From [Clostridium] citroniae WAL-17108 (GTDB lineage: Bacteria; Bacillota; Clostridia; Lachnospirales; Lachnospiraceae): DNA of 64,000 bases. Made by a program: the position numbers and the translations under genes. Numbering within the stretch: position 1 is the first letter of the stretch; every line of letters begins with the position of its first letter. The stretch spans positions 183,714 through 247,713 of the forward strand of contig NZ_JH376428.1 in the NCBI RefSeq assembly GCF_000233455.1, written 5' to 3'. Under the pieces are notes generated by a model that ran no database searches, had not been told where the DNA came from, and saw only the letters and a program-made list of their open reading frames with translations. Below are positions 1-8,949 of the stretch, piece after piece.

Positions 1-3000
1 ATTTTATGATTGACTCCTGTCAGCTTTTCCAATGCCAGATCTGTCAGTTCATCTGGAACATTGTCGTATTTTTTTATCCACTTTTGAATATATATCGTCC
101 TTAGATACTTAACATTCTGTCCATCTGTATCCTTTACAAAATGACCATCATTTTTCAGCGCCCTCAATTCGGTTGATGTCTTTTCACATTTCCTGCTTAG
201 ATAAATCAGCATTGCTAATATCCGTTTATACTTAAATACATTATCTTTCCGGGAAATCAATTTGTCCTTATACATCTTATCCACCAGAATATTGATTTCC
301 TTTCTTTCAGCTTTAGTAAGGATAACTTTGATCTTTTCATATATTTTAAATGACTTAATATGGACGCTCTTTTTATCATATTTAGTTTGTTTCTGTTTTC
401 TTTTATACTCCTGGTTTGCTTTATGCCGTTTTTCTATCTTCGAGAAATCAATATCTTGTAATGTAGGATTATTTGTACTCCGATCAATCATCTCTTTCGG
501 AAATGCATTCCATAAAATATCTTTCTCCACACCATAAAATGCCGCCCCTTTATGTTTTGCACCATAATAAATTACGATAAGCATATCTAACAATTCATTA
601 ACATCAGGACAACAAAAAAGAAGTTCTGTCCTGCATTTGTCGTAAAACCATCTAAATTTATTAGCAGCTTCCCTATCACATTCCCTTGATTTTATTGGTT
701 CCTTCCGATAAGCAGTGGCTATCTGACAGTATTCTTCCTGTAATTTTTTTAATCTGTTATAAACAGCCCGATTAATGGCAGGCTCCTCTCCACACAGCAT
801 ATTTTTATAATCATAAGGTGCAGCCTTCTTATCATTATCTTCCGCTTCAATTAACGCAATCTGTTTTTCCGCATATTCACATAGCTGATTCATGTTGCAA
901 TCATATCGTTCAAATCTTTTTAGCCTCTCAACTTCACCCTTACTCTTCTCTAAAAAAAGAGCCTTTTCTATAGATTTTTCTTCGCGTTTAGCTGATTTTA
1001 GATGTTTTTCCAGATACCGCATCCAGTATCCCCGTTTCTTTCCGCCAAGGAATAATAATACATTTGCTGGAAAATCCGCATTTTCTCCTGTTTTCGCAAA
1101 GTCAATTGTTTCGCCTCCAACAACCACGCCTATCTTTATAAAATCCCGTATCCTTTTTTCATCAAGTTTTATCATTGACCACAAATCTGTCACTCTATTA
1201 ATCACGGTTCCAATTGAATTTCCAAACGACATTGCATTTATCCTCATTAATCCTGCATGATCGGATATCCTAATTCCTGGCAAATCAGCTTTCAAATTTG
1301 TATCTCTTTTGATTATAAGCCTACCGTGTCCAGCATCCAGTTCCCTTTTCACCGCATGGAGCAGTTGCTTATTATCCGTTGTAATTACAGTGTCCCCATC
1401 ATAATCCGCTGTCCCAAGAGCCATTGCTAATGTATCGTACATTCCCGATACGATACCTGTCGATTGGTATTTAAACCACTTTTTCAACTCATCATTACAT
1501 CTCAAAACCCCAATCCTATGCTCCATTCCAATGTGGGGGTTCCTAATTATATCCACTTGCTTAACGCATTGCTTGTTCCACCAGTTAGAGTATACATCAA
1601 AGGGATTCTTTAATAATCCTTTTGGCTCATCGCCCAATTCTTCACGGAATACCCACTCTGCCAATCCATATAGGTCAGGTATAAAGACCTGATAATTCCC
1701 ATGGACAAATTGCTTGCCACTAAGAATATTGTTTTTCAGTTTTTCTATATCGGTTTTCACTTTTTTCTTGATATAGTCATCATTGAATAACCCTTTATTC
1801 TTTTGCAAAGCTTTATAATACGGGGGTATATGATGTTCTTCAATATTATCCTGCTCAGCAAGCCCTCTATACCGTAAAAATTCATCTACATTATTTATTA
1901 CCCTTTCATATAGATTAAGCTTATATGTACTTATTTCTTCCATTTCATCATCTGAAAATTCGACCGATTCTAACGGCTGGTAGCTAAGCATGGTTCTTTT
2001 CCTTAAATCTTTTGGATGAACGCCAAATGATACAATATTAAACGTTCTTTTGTATCCATGGCAGACCTTATCAAACTTATTGCGCCATCTCCAATAATCA
2101 AATTTCCCATCTGTACAATATTGTTTCCAGAATTTGAATTGGGACTGGGTAATTACTACATCTATATCATCATTAAAGATATCCCACACCTTACCACCTA
2201 AATCCCTTATCTTTGATACCTTGTGTTCCTTTGCAAAACGCCTCAAATCAAAGACCATCAACTCACCTTTAATCCCTGGGATCATCCTGAATTGGAAACA
2301 GGATGGAAGATAGAACGTTCCTTTTTTAGATGTACAGTTTAACTCCCTCGCCCACTTTAATGCACACCCCGGCGTCACAATCCCAGCTCCATCGAATGGA
2401 AGGATTTCTATGGGTTCATGTTGATCTTCAATGACCGAATACGTCTTATTCTTTCCAGATCCCGACACTTCTACAACGTCAATCTGATCATACACTTCTT
2501 TTTTATAGTCTGGGATCACAACGATATTTGGTATATAGTCAACCTTAATGCTATCTGTCGTTACCATTGCATAATATGCATTCCACTTCGATGGTCTGTC
2601 ATAAACCATATCCGATTCCATACCGCATAAAATAATATCATTTAATTTCTGAGTCAAATCTTCCTGAACGAATAAATTCTTCTGTACTCTGGAATGCCCT
2701 GCGCCACAAAAAGTAGATACATAATTTTTTGTATCTTTTTCTGTCATTTTGTAATGCTTACTTTCATCTAAAAGCTTGTTTCCTTTTTCATCACAGACAT
2801 ATTCTAACCGTTTAATGGATATCCTGCCATCTTCATCAATAAGTTTTTGGTATCTTATCTTATTTTTTCCTACATCTAATGTAAAATAGCCTGGAATTAT
2901 TGTATACCCGCTTTTGTTCTTATCCTCTTTACCATGTAGATGAAGCATGATCCTATGAAATTCACTTTCGGCGGCTAAACTCTTAGCTTGTTCCTGTTTC

Positions 3001-3125
3001 TTTGGCGTTAATACAATTTCATTGATAAAGTCCCCATTTTCTTTATCGGTTGATAAATCATTAATATTAATCGTCTGTATTTCAACCATTCTGTTTATAT
3101 CTATTACCCTCCACTCTTCACTCAC
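1..3125 (-). CDS. Single-chain RNA polymerase of the RdRP/YonO (QDE-1-like) fold, 3' end outside the window
   Basis: Open frame of at least 1,029 codons running off the left edge. Numbered from the ATG at 3089, it carries, in the family's order, RPSKW (165-169), DGAGIVT (233-239), PSCFQFR (262-268) followed by the GIKG lysine (K274), and LGTADYDGDTV with the DxDGD metal loop at 562-566 (bases 1392-1406). Eukaryotic RNA-silencing polymerases and the phage SPbeta YonO polymerase share this two-double-psi-barrel catalytic layout; YonO is DNA-directed. I infer element-specific transcription. The start may be GTG at 3125, which overlaps the upstream stop as GTGA (translational coupling), or ATG at 3089. 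The C-terminal part beyond about residue 700 is rich in Lys/Glu helices. I am confident in the fold, less so about template (DNA or RNA). Confidence 0.85.
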   Translation of the reverse strand, partial: MSEEWRVIDINRMVEIQTININDLSTDKENGDFINEIVLTPKKQEQAKSLAAESEFHRIMLHLHGKEDKNKSGYTIIPGYFTLDVGKNKIRYQKLIDEDGRISIKRLEYVCDEKGNKLLDESKHYKMTEKDTKNYVSTFCGAGHSRVQKNLFVQEDLTQKLNDIILCGMESDMVYDRPSKWNAYYAMVTTDSIKVDYIPNIVVIPDYKKEVYDQIDVVEVSGSGKNKTYSVIEDQHEPIEILPFDGAGIVTPGCALKWARELNCTSKKGTFYLPSCFQFRMIPGIKGELMVFDLRRFAKEHKVSKIRDLGGKVWDIFNDDIDVVITQSQFKFWKQYCTDGKFDYWRWRNKFDKVCHGYKRTFNIVSFGVHPKDLRKRTMLSYQPLESVEFSDDEMEEISTYKLNLYERVINNVDEFLRYRGLAEQDNIEEHHIPPYYKALQKNKGLFNDDYIKKKVKTDIEKLKNNILSGKQFVHGNYQVFIPDLYGLAEWVFREELGDEPKGLLKNPFDVYSNWWNKQCVKQVDIIRNPHIGMEHRIGVLRCNDELKKWFKYQSTGIVSGMYDTLAMALGTADYDGDTVITTDNKQLLHAVKRELDAGHGRLIIKRDTNLKADLPGIRISDHAGLMRINAMSFGNSIGTVINRVTDLWSMIKLDEKRIRDFIKIGVVVGGETIDFAKTGENADFPANVLLFLGGKKRGYWMRYLEKHLKSAKREEKSIEKALFLEKSKGEVERLKRFERYDCNMNQLCEYAEKQIALIEAEDNDKKAAPYDYKNMLCGEEPAINRAVYNRLKKLQEEYCQIATAYRKEPIKSRECDREAANKFRWFYDKCRTELLFCCPDVNELLDMLIVIYYGAKHKGAAFYGVEKDILWNAFPKEMIDRSTNNPTLQDIDFSKIEKRHKANQEYKRKQKQTKYDKKSVHIKSFKIYEKIKVILTKAERKEINILVDKMYKDKLISRKDNVFKYKRILAMLIYLSRKCEKTSTELRALKNDGHFVKDTDGQNVKYLRTIYIQKWIKKYDNVPDELTDLALEKLTGVNHK

Positions 3126-3589
3126 CTAATACTTACTTTCTCCGTTTTGTTCCACAATCTCCGTATTGGCACCTTCAGCTTGATAAAATTGGCTATATGT
3201 CTCCATGGAGCCAAATTTGGCTCATCGGTACCTCTGGAGAGTTCCTTATATCCGGCACTGATGCTTTTTTGACCTGACAGCACCTCTTGCTTTAGTTGTT
3301 CATTATCGGATTGAAGTATTTTTGCGCCCATACGATATGTCTTCTCAGAAACATCAGCAATATCAGATAACTTTTTGTCTGTAGTAGGATTTCGTTCTTT
3401 CAAAATCGGTTGCGGTAATTTTTCCGTAACCGATTTTTGATATTCTTCTGACTTCTTATCTCCACCAGATGCTTGTTTGTTAAGCCGGGCCTGTTTTTCA
3501 TATATCGGTCTATATTTCTCAGCAACAGCAATCCTCTGAATGGGAGACAGGTTCCTTCGTCCTAACTGAATGTCAAGCATCCACTCCAT
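3122..3589 (-). CDS. ParB-like protein lacking its N-terminal nuclease domain (truncated)
   Basis: 155 residues beginning MEWMLDIQLGRRNLSP. The LGRRNLSPxQR segment followed by GGDKKS, a DKKLSDIADVSEKTYRMG helix-turn-helix and a GQKSISAGYKEL helix is the usual linker plus HTH half of phage and plasmid ParB-like proteins, in which a ParB/sulfiredoxin-type domain comes first. That first domain is absent here, so this is either a decayed gene or a free-standing DNA-binding regulator. Its stop codon overlaps the GTG start of the RNA polymerase-like gene, which suggests the two are translated together. The last 25 residues (after GTDEPNLAPW) look unrelated to the family. Confidence 0.6.
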   Translation of the reverse strand: MEWMLDIQLGRRNLSPIQRIAVAEKYRPIYEKQARLNKQASGGDKKSEEYQKSVTEKLPQPILKERNPTTDKKLSDIADVSEKTYRMGAKILQSDNEQLKQEVLSGQKSISAGYKELSRGTDEPNLAPWRHIANFIKLKVPIRRLWNKTEKVSIR

Positions 3590-3833
3590 AAAGCACCTCT
3601 ATTCAGTTTTCTATTATGGGAATTGTCCATTGCCAGAACGGCAACGCTTGATATGATTTCTCTATACCAACACCTTGAGGAAGTGAGAATTATCCCACCC
3701 CCGTCTAAGCTGGTTCTAATTGATCTGTAACAGGTGATTTCAAAGAACCTGTTTTAAAAAACATCATCTTTTTAATCTTGTTTTCCTATCTGCCATACCC
3801 TCGTCCCACTATATCCTTTATTCTCACTCTCAT
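3590..3833. other. Intergenic region with partial duplication of the helicase 3' end
   Basis: No gene seen. Bases 3709-3728 repeat 3838-3857 (the last codons of the helicase gene) at 18 of 20 positions, as if the gene tail had been duplicated and then decayed. An inverted repeat AACAGGT/ACCTGTT lies at about 3729-3755. Confidence 0.45.
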
Positions 3834-6140
3834 TTATGCTGGTTTTGATTGATCTGTGGAGTCTGCGTATTGGAAGATGAAGCGGCCTTTGTATGGTTTA
3901 GTAGTTTTTCCAGAAAGTTGATTACCTATTGTTGTAATACAGCTTTTTACCCTTTTCGCAACATGGTGCTCGCTACACATAGCTCTCGCGGCTTTACTTA
4001 TCGATAAATACACGTATTCTTGATGGTTTATTAAGTCAACAATCTTAATTGGTCTAGTCCATTTCCGTACTGCTTTCTGTAACAAGTCCATCTGCTTATC
4101 ACTCAAGATTTCTCCTTCGTCAATATGTTTTCTTACGGTTACTCTTATCCACGAATACAAATCTACGCCTTGAAATGTTTTATTACACGAATTTAATATA
4201 TTCCCTTTGTTTACACACGCCTCTAAAAGTTCCCAATTTCTCTTATAATTTAAATCTTTTACATCTCCTAAATAAATCCCCTCATTAATCAACCTTTGCC
4301 TTTTATCATCTGGCAAATTTCTATTATTATATGAATTTTTTAAAATCGAATACTGTTTTCCTAAACGGTATCCTTTATAGACTAAATTTTTCGGAACATA
4401 GTTTTTACTGGTGTTATTATAGTAATCGTTGTAAAAGTACAGAAATATATTAAAGGATTCTTCTATTGGATTCCAACAAAAGTTTGGCATCACCGTATTT
4501 ATTATATCCAATTTCCATTGGGGGTAACTTTCTTCTGTATTGTTACGTCTCATTTTAGTTCTTTCTGCACTTACAAAATATCCCAGATTTGATTCATACC
4601 TATTTTGAGATCCACCTTTAGGATAATAACCATATTCGCAAACAAATTCTCTTACGCTAATTACTTGCTTTTCAAACCTATAACGGGGAATATTCCATAT
4701 AAAACCATTATCATTTAACAACTTCTTTCTGTATTCATTTAACAATTCATTGCAACGCTGATGTACACACCAATTATTCAACTTTTTATATTCTTTAGTT
4801 TTAGGTATATCACCATGTCCATATTGCTTAAAAAATCCCAAGTATTCCTGGAACATTTGATCCCACGCCCCCTCTAATTGTCCCTCAATATCAGCAAACA
4901 TTTGCTGAATCTCCTGTACATAGCCAGTAAGAAAGAACGTATCCAGTTCCAGAAAATCTTTATCATCAAAATCTTTATTATTACCTTTTTCCTTCGTAAC
5001 TGCTTCTTTAATCGCCTTTAGCAACGCAATTCCCTGTTTGATTGATTGAAAATTATTTGTTGCATCTATTATTACCGGATTCTCCGTATTATTCGCCTCA
5101 ATGCAGCGCCCAATTTGCTGGTGCCATACTATATTGCTATTGGTAGGCCGTAATAATAAGACACCTGAAATATCCGAAAGGTGTAATCCCTCATTTAACA
5201 TATTGACGGAAAACAACAACTTCAATTTATGACTCTTATCATTGCAGAAGGAAACGTATTCCTTATTCCTTTGCTCATAAGAAGAATACACCATATATGA
5301 ATTGATATCCTTAAATCCAGCCGTTTTAAACCACTCAATAACTGTATCCTTAATATCTTCGAGGTGGGCTTTATTCCGACAAAATACAAGATACTTTCCT
5401 TCCTTATTTTTCAGATACTTATTAAGGATAATCGGCATTCCATAGGCTTTATCTATCTGTATCCGCATAGCTTTTATCTTCTCATAAAACTCTGCTTTTT
5501 CTTCCTTTGTGTTCGTTGCATTCTTTACTTTTTCACGCAACCGCTCTAATTCATCATCCAATGAGTACATAGCACTAACATATGTAGGAATCGGAACTAT
5601 CTTCTTTGCAATCGCTTCTGATAAAGATAATTCACTTGCGCAGCTCCCTTCAAACAGTTCATCAATCGTATTTACCCCATCTGACCTCACTGGTGTTGCA
5701 CTGGTTCCAAACACATTTGACTCAGGATGTGATTCCAACAAGCACTTAACCTTCGCTCCCCAGACCTTTGAAGTGTTATGGTGGTATTCGTCAAGCACAA
5801 TTAATTTATAGTCCAAGCTTGCAATATCATCATCTGACAGCTTAATAAATTTCTGGTACACCATAAATTCATAGTTCTGAATCTTATATTTTGTGAATAG
5901 CTTTTGCATCTGCTCTCTTATATACTTGGACGGCACAAGAATTAATTTCCTGTCCTCATTGTGGTCTTCGCATAATTGGGCAATCAGATATGACTTTCCA
6001 CTTCCTGTTGCATGGGAAACTGCAACCCTATTTTTACCATTTGATAAAGCTTCCTTTATCTTTCCATACGCCTCCAAATTATGCGGCTTCAAATCTACCA
6101 TATTATACAATCCTCCCCGTACTTTATCTCCTATAATCAC
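3834..6140 (-). CDS. Superfamily 2 DNA/RNA helicase with C-terminal helicase-associated repeats
   Basis: 768 residues. Motif I is ATGSGKSYLIAQL (about 44-56), motif II is DEYHH (a DExH variant), motif III is GTSATP, and motif VI is HQQIGRCIE. The second half carries tandem helicase-associated (HA) modules, e.g. KKLNNWCVHQR and YPQWKLDIIN, which are typical of large plasmid and phage SF2 enzymes. It would use ATP to unwind or translocate on nucleic acid. The start could be ATG 6140 or the next Met (residue 14), nearer the conserved core. It lies upstream of the ParB-like fragment and polymerase-like gene on the same strand, so it may share a transcript with them. Confidence 0.88.
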   Translation of the reverse strand: MIIGDKVRGGLYNMVDLKPHNLEAYGKIKEALSNGKNRVAVSHATGSGKSYLIAQLCEDHNEDRKLILVPSKYIREQMQKLFTKYKIQNYEFMVYQKFIKLSDDDIASLDYKLIVLDEYHHNTSKVWGAKVKCLLESHPESNVFGTSATPVRSDGVNTIDELFEGSCASELSLSEAIAKKIVPIPTYVSAMYSLDDELERLREKVKNATNTKEEKAEFYEKIKAMRIQIDKAYGMPIILNKYLKNKEGKYLVFCRNKAHLEDIKDTVIEWFKTAGFKDINSYMVYSSYEQRNKEYVSFCNDKSHKLKLLFSVNMLNEGLHLSDISGVLLLRPTNSNIVWHQQIGRCIEANNTENPVIIDATNNFQSIKQGIALLKAIKEAVTKEKGNNKDFDDKDFLELDTFFLTGYVQEIQQMFADIEGQLEGAWDQMFQEYLGFFKQYGHGDIPKTKEYKKLNNWCVHQRCNELLNEYRKKLLNDNGFIWNIPRYRFEKQVISVREFVCEYGYYPKGGSQNRYESNLGYFVSAERTKMRRNNTEESYPQWKLDIINTVMPNFCWNPIEESFNIFLYFYNDYYNNTSKNYVPKNLVYKGYRLGKQYSILKNSYNNRNLPDDKRQRLINEGIYLGDVKDLNYKRNWELLEACVNKGNILNSCNKTFQGVDLYSWIRVTVRKHIDEGEILSDKQMDLLQKAVRKWTRPIKIVDLINHQEYVYLSISKAARAMCSEHHVAKRVKSCITTIGNQLSGKTTKPYKGRFIFQYADSTDQSKPA

Positions 6141-6265
6141 ACGTCATATATACACTATATGGCGCTCTAAACCACCCACCCCAGCAATTCTCCACCCACT
6201 CACTCTAAGCCCAAATAAGCCATTCTGACGCTTTCTACACCTATAGAGATAACAGCATTCAGTTT

Positions 6266-6290
6266 CAACTGGTGAACTGTTTACCAGTTG
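6266..6290. repeat. Inverted repeat between helicase gene and the 80-codon gene
   Basis: CAACTGGT (6266-6273) and ACCAGTTG (6283-6290) form an 8-bp stem with a 9-nt loop in the otherwise gene-free interval 6141-6349. No T-run follows on the minus strand, so an operator or RNA-processing hairpin fits as well as a terminator. Confidence 0.4.
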
Positions 6291-6349
6291 GAAATAAAGG
6301 TGCAACATCATGAATGTCGGCTATCGTTTTGTCAAACTAAATACTGGTT

Positions 6350-6592
6350 TCATTCCCTTTTATGTTCTCTCTTCCACGCCTCAAAATCTATGACTTTTGC
6401 AAGTCCACCATTATTGATTAATGTGATCCGGAATTCACTCAGCTCCGCCACATTGAACATTTCATCCTCTGGAATTTCGGCAATAGAAGCATCCGTCTCT
6501 ACTGCCCTTATAGTCATAGCTGAAAATGAGATATCTGTAATCCTGTAGACTTTATGTAAAACCTTGATGTACTTTATCTTTGACAGGATCAT
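6350..6592 (-). CDS. Hypothetical protein, 80 residues
   Basis: I do not recognise the family. The start is taken as the ATG at 6592 because it overlaps the upstream stop as ATGA, a typical coupled junction; a longer form from 6607 is possible. The sequence alternates beta-prone and acidic segments (IPEDEMFNVAELSEFRIT) and ends in a basic WKREHKRE tail. No membrane segment is visible. Confidence 0.6.
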   Translation of the reverse strand: MILSKIKYIKVLHKVYRITDISFSAMTIRAVETDASIAEIPEDEMFNVAELSEFRITLINNGGLAKVIDFEAWKREHKRE

Positions 6593-7281
6593 AATAAATC
6601 GTACCATTTTCCTATCTTGAATTTATTTTGGGGGTCTCCATAATAAGCAACCTGCATCTTTTCAATTTCAAACATTTCATTTGTCCCTAATCTTGCAAAC
6701 TGATCATAGAGCTGATAAATAGTCAATTCCCAGATATTGACTATATTCAGGCTTGGATGATGCGCTGATACGGCTGAAATAATATTGTTAAGTTCAAACC
6801 GCTTGTCTTGACCTTGCTTCTCTCTATAATTGGGAGCCTGTTTCAGTTTGTTATATAACTTCTCTGCAATCTTATTCGCAAATTTCATATTTTCACCCTC
6901 ATTTTTTTGAATATGTGAAAGTTGTAGGATCACATCAACTACTTCTGCATAGTTGTCTCTATTGATTGAGCCAACCATCTCTTTTGTGCCACATGCATAA
7001 GTTGTAAATGCATTTGACTCCGTATGATACTCGACATCCTCCTCAATAAAGAAATTTAATGCTTCGCGCAAAAACATCCGCATATTGATATCCTTCGTAA
7101 CCAGTTCATACGATGGTATATCTGGATTTTCTTTGTTATCTAAAGTAAAAATACCAAGATAACTAAAAAATATATGCTGACCAACCGTAGCAATACGTTT
7201 TAACTTTGGCGATTTAATATTTCCTACTCCTTCAACCATGTAACCCATAGGACTTAATAATGTTAACTTATCTAATTTCAT
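6589..7281 (-). CDS. Hypothetical phage-type protein, 230 residues
   Basis: No assigned function. A helical C-terminal half (residues 120-200) contains NNIISAVSAHHPSLNI then NIWELTIYQLYDQF. I recall this pattern from uncharacterised proteins of Clostridia phages, but cannot search it. It is translationally coupled to the 80-codon gene downstream. It sits immediately after the IStron-interrupted gene, and a 9-bp perfect inverted repeat (TTTAAAGAT, 7316-7336) lies in the gap between them. Confidence 0.65.
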   Translation of the reverse strand: MKLDKLTLLSPMGYMVEGVGNIKSPKLKRIATVGQHIFFSYLGIFTLDNKENPDIPSYELVTKDINMRMFLREALNFFIEEDVEYHTESNAFTTYACGTKEMVGSINRDNYAEVVDVILQLSHIQKNEGENMKFANKIAEKLYNKLKQAPNYREKQGQDKRFELNNIISAVSAHHPSLNIVNIWELTIYQLYDQFARLGTNEMFEIEKMQVAYYGDPQNKFKIGKWYDLL

Positions 7282-7315
7282 ATATATTTTCTCCTTGTAT
7301 TTGCATTTGTATTTC

Positions 7316-7336
7316 TTTAAAGATATTATCTTTAAA
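7316..7336. repeat. Perfect 9-bp inverted repeat in a 90-bp gap
   Basis: TTTAAAGAT, 3-nt loop, ATCTTTAAA. It sits about 35 bp upstream of the start at 7281 on the minus strand, so it could be an operator or an intercistronic hairpin. Confidence 0.4.
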
Positions 7337-7372
7337 CCTGCATTGTGAAAGTTTAGAACACTAATCTCTCTT

Positions 7373-7570
7373 TCACTTTACAATCTTCAAATGAGATGGT
7401 TTCTTACTCAGCTTATGTATCTCGCCTGTCTGATTGTCCTGAATTATGCCCTTCTCCTGATTTATCGTGTATGTACCTATTCCCTGATCCTCGCACCATT
7501 TTTCCAAAATTCCTTTACCAGTCTGAGCTTTATACATATTGCTGATAATCGACATGGAAATTACCTGAAC
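7373..7570 (-). CDS. 3' exon of the gene interrupted by the IStron
   Basis: Codons from GTT at 7570 to the stop at 7373 (65 residues). The frame is open upstream of the first ATG (7555) right up to the predicted intron end and reads VQVISMSIISNMYKAQTGKG. Joined after the GAT codon ending at 9339, it continues the upstream exon in frame. The result is a 224-residue protein whose junction (NDDLFAFD then VQVISMS) looks like one continuous helical region. If splicing fails, only a 60-residue fragment could be made from ATG 7555. Function unknown; the gene lies directly downstream of clpX. Confidence 0.65.
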   Translation of the reverse strand, partial: VQVISMSIISNMYKAQTGKGILEKWCEDQGIGTYTINQEKGIIQDNQTGEIHKLSKKPSHLKIVK

Positions 7571-7700
7571 CTCCCACGACTAAAGTCGCGGGGTTCCTGG
7601 TTAATAACACTAATGTGTTAAATATCACCAGGCTATCCCCGTAGTTCCTACGGTTCTTATATACATTATTTAAACATATAATAATCGTAGTCCTTCATTC
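7571..7700 (-). ncRNA. Putative omega (guide) RNA and right end of the IStron
   Basis: Structured 3' end after and overlapping the last codons of tnpB: hairpins CCGTAG-GAA-CTACGG, GGTGATATTTAAC/GTTATTAACC, and a terminal CGCGACTTTAGTCG palindrome, the last shared with the left end. In IS200/IS605-type elements the TnpB guide RNA is made from this end and the adjoining host sequence (here from 7570 downward) acts as guide. This RNA overlaps the intron 3' splice site, so guide-RNA production and splicing would compete. Confidence 0.55.
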
Positions 7701-8773
7701 AGAATATTGATGGCTGCATTGATATCTCTATCCAATTCTGTATCACAATGAGGACATATCCAATTCCTAATATCTTCTGATTTCTTACCGTCTCTTTGAC
7801 CACATACATGGCATATCTGGGATGACGGAAAATATCTGTCTACAATAGATACTACTTTGCCATACCAATTGGACTTATATGTAAGCTGTCTGCGAAATTC
7901 TGACCAAGAGACATCACCAACGCGCTTATTTCTGTTTGAATTATTTGTCTCTTTTAAAGATTTAACATCCAAATCTTCAATACATATGGCGTCATAGGTT
8001 CTGATAATATTTGTAGTCAGTTTCTGTAAGAAATCATTTCGTTGGTTAGATATGTGTTTTTGCAGTTTTGCTACTTTAATTCTTGCCTTATTCCAATTTG
8101 CTCCACCGATTGTTTTTCTCGATAGTCCTCTTTGAAGCTGGGCGAGTTTTTTCTCTGACTTTTCATGAAATTTTGGATTCTCAATTTTATTTCCATCAGA
8201 AAATATAGCGAAGTCTGCAATTCCTAAATCTATACCAACATTAGCATTGGTTTTTTGATATTGTGGCATTTCTACATCCGTACAACACAAAGAACAATAA
8301 TAGTGCCCGTTTGGTTCCTGGGAAATGGTTGCGTTCAGGATCCGCCCTTGCGGAACTTGCTTGTCCCGTATTTTTATTAATCCAATTTTCGGCAATTTAA
8401 TGTGCCTGTGCTCAAGCCGGATATTGTTATTTGTGCAGCTAGTCCTGTAAGATTTGTATCTGTCTTTTTTGAATTTGAATTTTGGATAACCAGCATGTTC
8501 TTTGAAAAATTTCTGGTAGGCCATATCTAAATTCTTCAAGGATTTCTGTAACGAATCCTTGTCAGGTTCCTTCAGCCAGTCATTTTCTTGCTTCAGCTGG
8601 GTAAGCAATTTACTCATATCATTGTAAGATAATGGTTTCTGTCCATCCTTGTATTTGCTTATTTTCAAATCCAAGAAATAATTATAGACAAACCTTACAC
8701 ACCCAAATGTTTTCTGTATTAATTCCTGTTGCCTTTTATTCGGATAGATTCGATATTTAAATGCCTTTTCCAC
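7670..8773 (-). CDS. tnpB: RNA-guided endonuclease TnpB
   Basis: 367 residues, a normal TnpB length. The RuvC triad is intact: D182 in GIDLGIADFAIF, E266 in CIEDLD, D350 in LDRDINAA. The C-terminal zinc ribbon is C321/C324 (CHVCG) and C340/C343 (CPHC). The N-terminus (KYRIYPNKRQQELI) matches the OrfB/TnpB wedge region. Guided by an omega RNA from the element's right end, it would cleave DNA next to a motif like TTGAT and help keep the element at its site. It is encoded inside the group I intron on the sense strand of the interrupted gene. Confidence 0.95.
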   Translation of the reverse strand: MEKAFKYRIYPNKRQQELIQKTFGCVRFVYNYFLDLKISKYKDGQKPLSYNDMSKLLTQLKQENDWLKEPDKDSLQKSLKNLDMAYQKFFKEHAGYPKFKFKKDRYKSYRTSCTNNNIRLEHRHIKLPKIGLIKIRDKQVPQGRILNATISQEPNGHYYCSLCCTDVEMPQYQKTNANVGIDLGIADFAIFSDGNKIENPKFHEKSEKKLAQLQRGLSRKTIGGANWNKARIKVAKLQKHISNQRNDFLQKLTTNIIRTYDAICIEDLDVKSLKETNNSNRNKRVGDVSWSEFRRQLTYKSNWYGKVVSIVDRYFPSSQICHVCGQRDGKKSEDIRNWICPHCDTELDRDINAAINILNEGLRLLYV

Positions 8774-8949
8774 AATACCTCACCTCGCTTTCTGATTATT
8801 CATTCTCCATACGGACAACAAAATTTTTAGAAAACGAAGCAGTATTAAATTTTTAATAACATATATAAGAACCGTAGTTCCTGTTAGTCGTACTTAGAGG
8901 TTGTCGTTCATATAAGGACGCTACGCCTTATACAGTTCTCCTATGAACT

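Noticed and set aside
1..3125. Multisubunit bacterial RNA polymerase beta' subunit
   Set aside because: The catalytic loop is DYDGD rather than NADFDGD and the surrounding blocks match the RdRP/YonO arrangement.
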